The position numbers were made by a program, and so were the translations under genes. Source: Epichloe hybrida (Eukaryota; Ascomycota; Sordariomycetes; Hypocreales; Clavicipitaceae). Taken from it: 64,000 nucleotides of DNA. The DNA is taken from contig JAFEKR010000042.1 in the NCBI GenBank assembly GCA_019022495.1, positions 186,001-250,000 of the forward strand, written 5' to 3'. The stretch's first letter is position 1, and every line of letters starts with the position of its first letter. This document shows, piece by piece, positions 60,145 through 64,000 of the stretch. The notes below the pieces were generated by a model, which did not search any database, was not told where the DNA came from, and saw nothing but the letters and a program-made list of their open reading frames with translations.

Positions 60145-60707
60145 ATGGCCCTGGATCGCCTTGTGAGCATGATGCTGCGGGCGGCAGAGCTCGTCTTTGC
60201 CGCCATTGTCGCCGGTGTCACCGGAGACCACATTCACAAGTCCAACGCCAGCGCCTGGCATCTGGGCAGGTTCATCTACACGGTGACTGTCTCCGGCATA
60301 GCCATCTTCCTGGCCTTGATCTGGCTGTTCCCCTTCTCGGGAACATTCGTCCACTGGCCCGTGGACATTCTTGTCAGTGTTCTCTGGTGGGTTGCCTTTG
60401 GCTTGCTTGCCGACGTAAGTCAAATGTTCCTCGCTCGGTCCAAAGAAGCCCTTCCATCCAGCCATCTAACCCCATGGAACAGCTTCTGGGTTCATCGTGC
60501 GGGGCCATCTTTCACTGGGACAATGTGTCGCCGCGGGGCGATGAGTGCGGCAGATTCAAGGCCGCACTGGCATTTTCCTTCCTCTCCGCCATCTTGTGGC
60601 TCGCGTCTGCGTTGATTGGCATCTTCTGGGTTCGCAACCGGGAGCGCCACGCCGCCAGAGCTGACCTTCACCAGCGACGTGGCTGGCGCCGCCGCCGCCG
60701 CGTCTGA
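60145..60707 (+). CDS. MARVEL-like four-helix membrane protein
   Basis: Exons 60145..60414 and 60483..60707, 164 residues. The intron is GAC/GTAAGT … ATGGAACAG/CTT with a CTAAC branch point. Four hydrophobic segments are seen: about residues 13-30, 45-65 (YTVTVSGIAIFLALIWLF), 72-93 (DILVSVLWWVAFGLLADLLG) and 115-140 (LAFSFLSAILWLASALIGIFWV). After segment 3 comes CGAIFHWDNVSPRGDECGRFKAA, the short loop with two cysteines typical of fungal MARVEL-domain proteins. The C-terminus is Arg-rich (RRGWRRRRRV) and likely cytosolic. The family sits in plasma membrane or vesicle membranes. A specific role cannot be assigned. Confidence 0.82.
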
Positions 60708-62037
60708 ATGAGACCGGGGGCCTTTACGCTCGGTTGTGAGATTGAAGATGCATGGAGAAACAAAGGAGGAAAGGAGAAAAAGCAGAAGACAACGTCTGAG
60801 ATGATGAAGCTGCTCCGTCTTTTGTCTTACTATATAGTCCACGTTCTAACTCATCTTTTGTTTTTTCGGTGGGATGTCAGATTAGCCTTGCGATAATACC
60901 CCATGCTTTCTGCGTGCTAGTTAAACAAATATACACTTAAGCTTATATAGTGAAGATTCGTCCAAAGATGAAAAACAAAGTAATAGAAAAAAGAAATTAC
61001 TACTTTACTATTCTTTGCTTATACTTAGTTGCTACCATAACATGGTAAACACTGTCACTCATCACCAATTAAATGCCCTAGATCTATTGCAGCCTGTTCA
61101 TGCCTTTGTTGCTCATGTCTGGTCAGTGGTCGGGCAGAGAGCAGTGCAACAGAGGCCAAGATCAACGGGTTAGTGAGGGAAATCAAGTTTCTTGTAAAAC
61201 GGCATCATCGCCTCGCTCGGTCTCACCAGCCGGGCCACGAAGACGGAGATTTTTTTGCGTGCTTGGACCGATTTCAAGGAACGACAAAGTCAAATTGAAG
61301 ATCGAGATCCGGCACAGCAAACGTTAGCCCCGCAGTCCAGGCCAAGCAAGGCCAAGCAAGGTCAAGCAAGGCAGGGGCCACGCTTGCAGATCCGGCGTCA
61401 TTTTCTTCACAAACTGGCACGGCATGGCATGCACAGCCCCGACTTGTTTAAGAACCATTGGTCGCGGCCAGAGCTCCCACGTCACCAGCCACACGCCACT
61501 TCTACAGGGGGAGGGGGTGGCGCAAGACTGTCCAACGTCAATGAGGGGTCGTGGCGAGTCTATGACGCTCGCGGGGACAAGCAAGGTCTTGCTTCAGCCA
61601 TGAAAACATGCACCACATGCACCACAGTGACCAGAACCCACGGGGAAAAGCTTGGCCAAAGCCATGATTCTATGCATTCTCGCCCCCCTATGACGAAAGG
61701 CCCTTTGAGAAAACATGGACATCAACAAGCCCGTCCTCACTGCTCAGTTGGCTGTTGGCACTTTGCCACTCACACATCGGCTGACACGACACGAAACTGC
61801 TGCTTGCATCATCGCGGGCAAACATCCTGATTTTTTTTTTTTTTTAACCACAAGTCGTCTTCGCGTCCTATATAAACCTTGTGTCCCATCCTTTCACAAA
61901 CTCTTTCCTTAATCTAAACACACACAGTAATAACAACTACTCTTGATACCCCATTCCATCTCTCTATTCACTCCAAGATACTCACGGTATCAACCACATT
62001 ATAAGATTCTCAAACATCAACACATCAATACATCACC
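60708..62037. other. Intergenic region upstream of the repeat protein gene
   Basis: About 1.3 kb with AGCAAGGCCA-type repeats (about 61341-61375), a T run (61831-61845), a TATATAAA box (about 61869-61876) and a CA/CT-rich leader before ATG 62038. No gene is seen. Confidence 0.45.
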
Positions 62038-63060
62038 ATGTCTTCCATCGTAAACAAGGTCAAGGAGGCTCTGCACTCGGACAAGGACAAAACCGACACC
62101 CACCACTCCGCACACAACACCAACACCAACACCACACATCACGCCAGTGCTGCTGAGCCTCGTGTCCACAACACTGCTACCACCGGCACCGGTGTTGGCG
62201 GCACCCACAACTCCGCCTTCACCGGCAACGACAATTACACTGTCGGCACCACTGGTCTCGACAACCGCGGCATCGATGGTCCTGCCACCAAGACCGATGG
62301 TCCTCACAGCTCCAACATTGCCAACAAGGTTGACCCCCGCGTTGACTCTGACCGCGACCACAGCAAGAATCTGGGCATGAACCTTCAAGGCAACGCCACC
62401 ACCGGCTCTGGTTCTGGCGCTGGCGCTCACACCACCCACAGCTCTGTTGGGACTCACAACACTTCCGCTACCGGCCCCGGCGTGATCGGCGGTGGTGCCG
62501 TCGCCGGCGACCACGGCCGAACTGGTCATGCAACGCGCAACGACGGTCCCCACGACTCCAACTTGGCCAACAAGGCTGACCCTCGCGTCGACTCTGACCG
62601 TGATCACAGCCGCAACCTGGGTGCCATCCCCCATGGCACTGCTACCACTGGTGTCCACGGATCTGCTACTGAATCTTCCAGCTTTGGTAACACCGGTATT
62701 CCTTCCTCCCATGGTGCCAACCCGCATGGCAGTGTCAGCATTGGTTACAACGGATCTACTGCTGGAACTCCCAGCTTCGGTAACACCGGCATCGCTTCCA
62801 CCCATGGATCTTCCCACGTTGGAGGAACCACTGACGTCGCTGGTACTCACGGCACTTACGGCACTCACAACACTCACGGCACCACTGGAACTGGCTTGGC
62901 TGGTTCCCACGGCACTCACACCACTGGCACTCACACCGGAACGACTAGCACCACCGGTACTCACGGCACTCATGGCACCTACGATACCCTCGCCTCCCAC
63001 ACCGGTTCCGGCCCTGGCCCAGCTCCCAAGACCGCCGGGCCTCACAAGTCGACATGTTGA
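62038..63060 (+). CDS. His/Thr/Gly-rich repeat protein, C-terminus cut by frameshift
   Basis: A 340-codon frame starting MSSIVNKVKEALHSDKDK. It is very hydrophilic and rich in Thr, Gly, His and Asn, with no membrane segment. A repeated block GPHxSNxANKxDPRVDSDRD occurs at about residues 88-107 and 170-190. Related fungal proteins are usually labelled cell-surface or stress/LEA-like; this is a label by resemblance only. The frame stops right after GPHKS at 63058-63060, but sequence after 63051 continues a third copy of the block in another frame to a TGA at 63138-63140 (see finding). A TATA box lies about 165 bp upstream of the ATG. Confidence 0.8.
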   Translation: MSSIVNKVKEALHSDKDKTDTHHSAHNTNTNTTHHASAAEPRVHNTATTGTGVGGTHNSAFTGNDNYTVGTTGLDNRGIDGPATKTDGPHSSNIANKVDPRVDSDRDHSKNLGMNLQGNATTGSGSGAGAHTTHSSVGTHNTSATGPGVIGGGAVAGDHGRTGHATRNDGPHDSNLANKADPRVDSDRDHSRNLGAIPHGTATTGVHGSATESSSFGNTGIPSSHGANPHGSVSIGYNGSTAGTPSFGNTGIASTHGSSHVGGTTDVAGTHGTYGTHNTHGTTGTGLAGSHGTHTTGTHTGTTSTTGTHGTHGTYDTLASHTGSGPGPAPKTAGPHKSTC

Positions 63061-63140
63061 ACAAGATGGACCCCCGCGTCGACAGCAACCTCGACGGCAG
63101 CAAGACCGTCGGCGGCAACAAGACGTACGCTCAATCTTGA
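63051..63140 (+). pseudogene. Out-of-frame continuation of the repeat protein
   Basis: In the frame starting at 63051 the codons read DMLNKMDPRVDSN, continuing the GPH block, and end KTYAQS then TGA. One missing base near 63050 separates it from the main frame. Confidence 0.75.
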
Positions 63141-63879
63141 AAGAGTGGGTGCAACTCACGCTTTGCCTTGCCCTTTTTTTTTTCCTCACATCACCTTTAC
63201 CCTCTCCTCGTGACGGGAAAAACGGCTGATGAGTATTGTTATACAGAACAGAGATCCGACCGACGCAACTCAGGTGCCCCCCTCTGTCATGCAGAAGCAT
63301 ATTGGCAAGCCGTCGATTGAGCACGACGATCATGCCCACGACCGTGAGAGAAGACATAGCGTTTCGCACCAGGAGCAGCACCGTGGTCATTAGAATATGT
63401 AATGGAAATGAGGCGATGATTTGTAGTTTGCATTGATGAAGTAATGGACTTTAACCTCCACATGGATTGGCAGGCAGGAAATTTTATGCATAAATTTTGC
63501 CGGGTGGTGAGCGAGCGGCTTTGACCCAACTTGTGTCTTGTTGTTTGTGGGGAGCAGTGCTCATTGTGAACGGCTCGACAAGACTCGATGGACACGTCGC
63601 TCCTTGTTCACCGTTCCTACTCCCCTCGAAATGATGTCTTAACACCGGCCCATGTACACGTGCGATGTTTGTTGTTCTCTTCCAGTCCGTCCCGTCCCCA
63701 AAGCTCGCTTGAGACGTGTGACAGCCCCACATCAGTCATCAGGCTCCACTCACCGCCGACTAACTCCTAATAAACGGTCGACGACAAACCTTGGCTCCTC
63801 ATCCATCCATCCTCGGGGACTAAAAGAAGAAGAAGAACAACAGGCACGCTTCCCTCCCCGTCAGCATGCCTTCTCCACG
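63141..63879. other. Intergenic region upstream of ATG5
   Basis: 739 bp with no supported gene. An AAGAAGAAGAAGAACAA purine tract (about 63825-63841) lies shortly before the ATG5 start, and a five-codon upstream frame lies at 63866-63883. Confidence 0.5.
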
Positions 63880-63883
63880 ATGA
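63866..63883 (+). promoter_or_regulatory. Upstream open reading frame overlapping the ATG5 start
   Basis: ATG CCT TCT CCA CGA TGA: a five-codon frame whose TGA overlaps the ATG5 ATG (ATGA at 63880-63883). Confidence 0.6.
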
Positions 63884-64000
63884 GCAGTTCCATATCCCAG
63901 ACTCTCTGGGCCGCCCGCATCCCTCTGCACATCACGCACGCATCGTCGCCCGCCACCACCGCCTTCGTCGTCAGCGTCCCGCGCTTCAGCTACCTGGCGC
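63880..64000 (+). CDS. ATG5: Autophagy protein 5, N-terminus only (runs off window)
   Basis: The last 121 bases encode about 40 residues beginning MSSSISQTLWAARIPLHITH and continuing through VSVPRFSYLA. This matches the well-conserved Atg5 N-terminus (QTLW-x-x-x-(I/V)PLHITH … PRFSYL). Atg5 is conjugated to Atg12 and acts, with Atg16, as the E3-like factor for Atg8 lipidation. The gene continues past base 64000, so nothing can be said of its completeness. Confidence 0.9.
   Translation, partial: MSSSISQTLWAARIPLHITHASSPATTAFVVSVPRFSYLA

Overview
The window is nuclear DNA of a filamentous ascomycete, most likely a sordariomycete of the Hypocreales type. The signs are short spliceosomal introns with CTAAC/CTGAC branch points, protein families typical of these fungi (Scy1-like pseudokinase, Nup84, Aco2-type aconitase, fungal Nth1, ATG5), and a 19 kb island rewritten by C:G to T:A change, which is the mark of repeat-induced point mutation (RIP). 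The species cannot be fixed from sequence alone.

Left arm, 1-33,047, is gene-rich. In order: the 5' part of a Scy1/Cex1-type pseudokinase (-), a disordered hypothetical protein with a SUMO-interaction-like motif (+), a mitochondrial aconitase-family enzyme (-), nucleoporin Nup84/Nup107 (-), glutathione-dependent formaldehyde dehydrogenase (+), endonuclease III (+), a 72-residue AN1 zinc-finger protein (-), a gene-poor stretch with an intron-containing tRNA-His (-) and an acyl-CoA dehydrogenase relic (+), a small secreted cysteine-rich protein (-), an adenosine-deaminase-family enzyme (+), an NmrA-like reductase (-), and a full 5-oxoprolinase (-) carrying a poly-asparagine linker. These are mostly housekeeping genes with no operon-like logic. 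Formaldehyde dehydrogenase and 5-oxoprolinase both touch glutathione metabolism but lie about 14 kb apart.

The middle, 33,149-52,441, is a nest of LTR retrotransposons. An outer Ty1/copia-type element (233-bp LTRs, 5-bp target duplication GGGGG, minus strand) is interrupted by a plus-strand copia element (34,602-41,404, 309-bp LTRs, duplication GGAGC), a solo LTR (43,114-43,369, duplication GCCTT) and a minus-strand copia element (44,175-50,951, 258-bp LTRs, duplication CTTAT). All coding sequence is destroyed by RIP-like change, while the outer edges of the LTRs and the solo LTR are largely spared. Subtracting the insertions leaves an outer element of about 5.4 kb.

Right arm, 52,442-64,000, is more accessory. 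It holds a divergent pair of distant paralogues (one intracellular; one secreted with a basic processing site and a six-cysteine tail), a fungus-specific protein often labelled geranylgeranyl pyrophosphate synthetase but with nuclease-like motifs, a second reading frame overlapping it by ATGA, a MARVEL-like membrane protein, a repeat protein whose third repeat is cut off by a one-base frameshift, and the first codons of ATG5 running off the window.

All exon joins were read by eye from splice signals and frame continuity. No alignment or search was run, and family assignments rest on recognised motifs.
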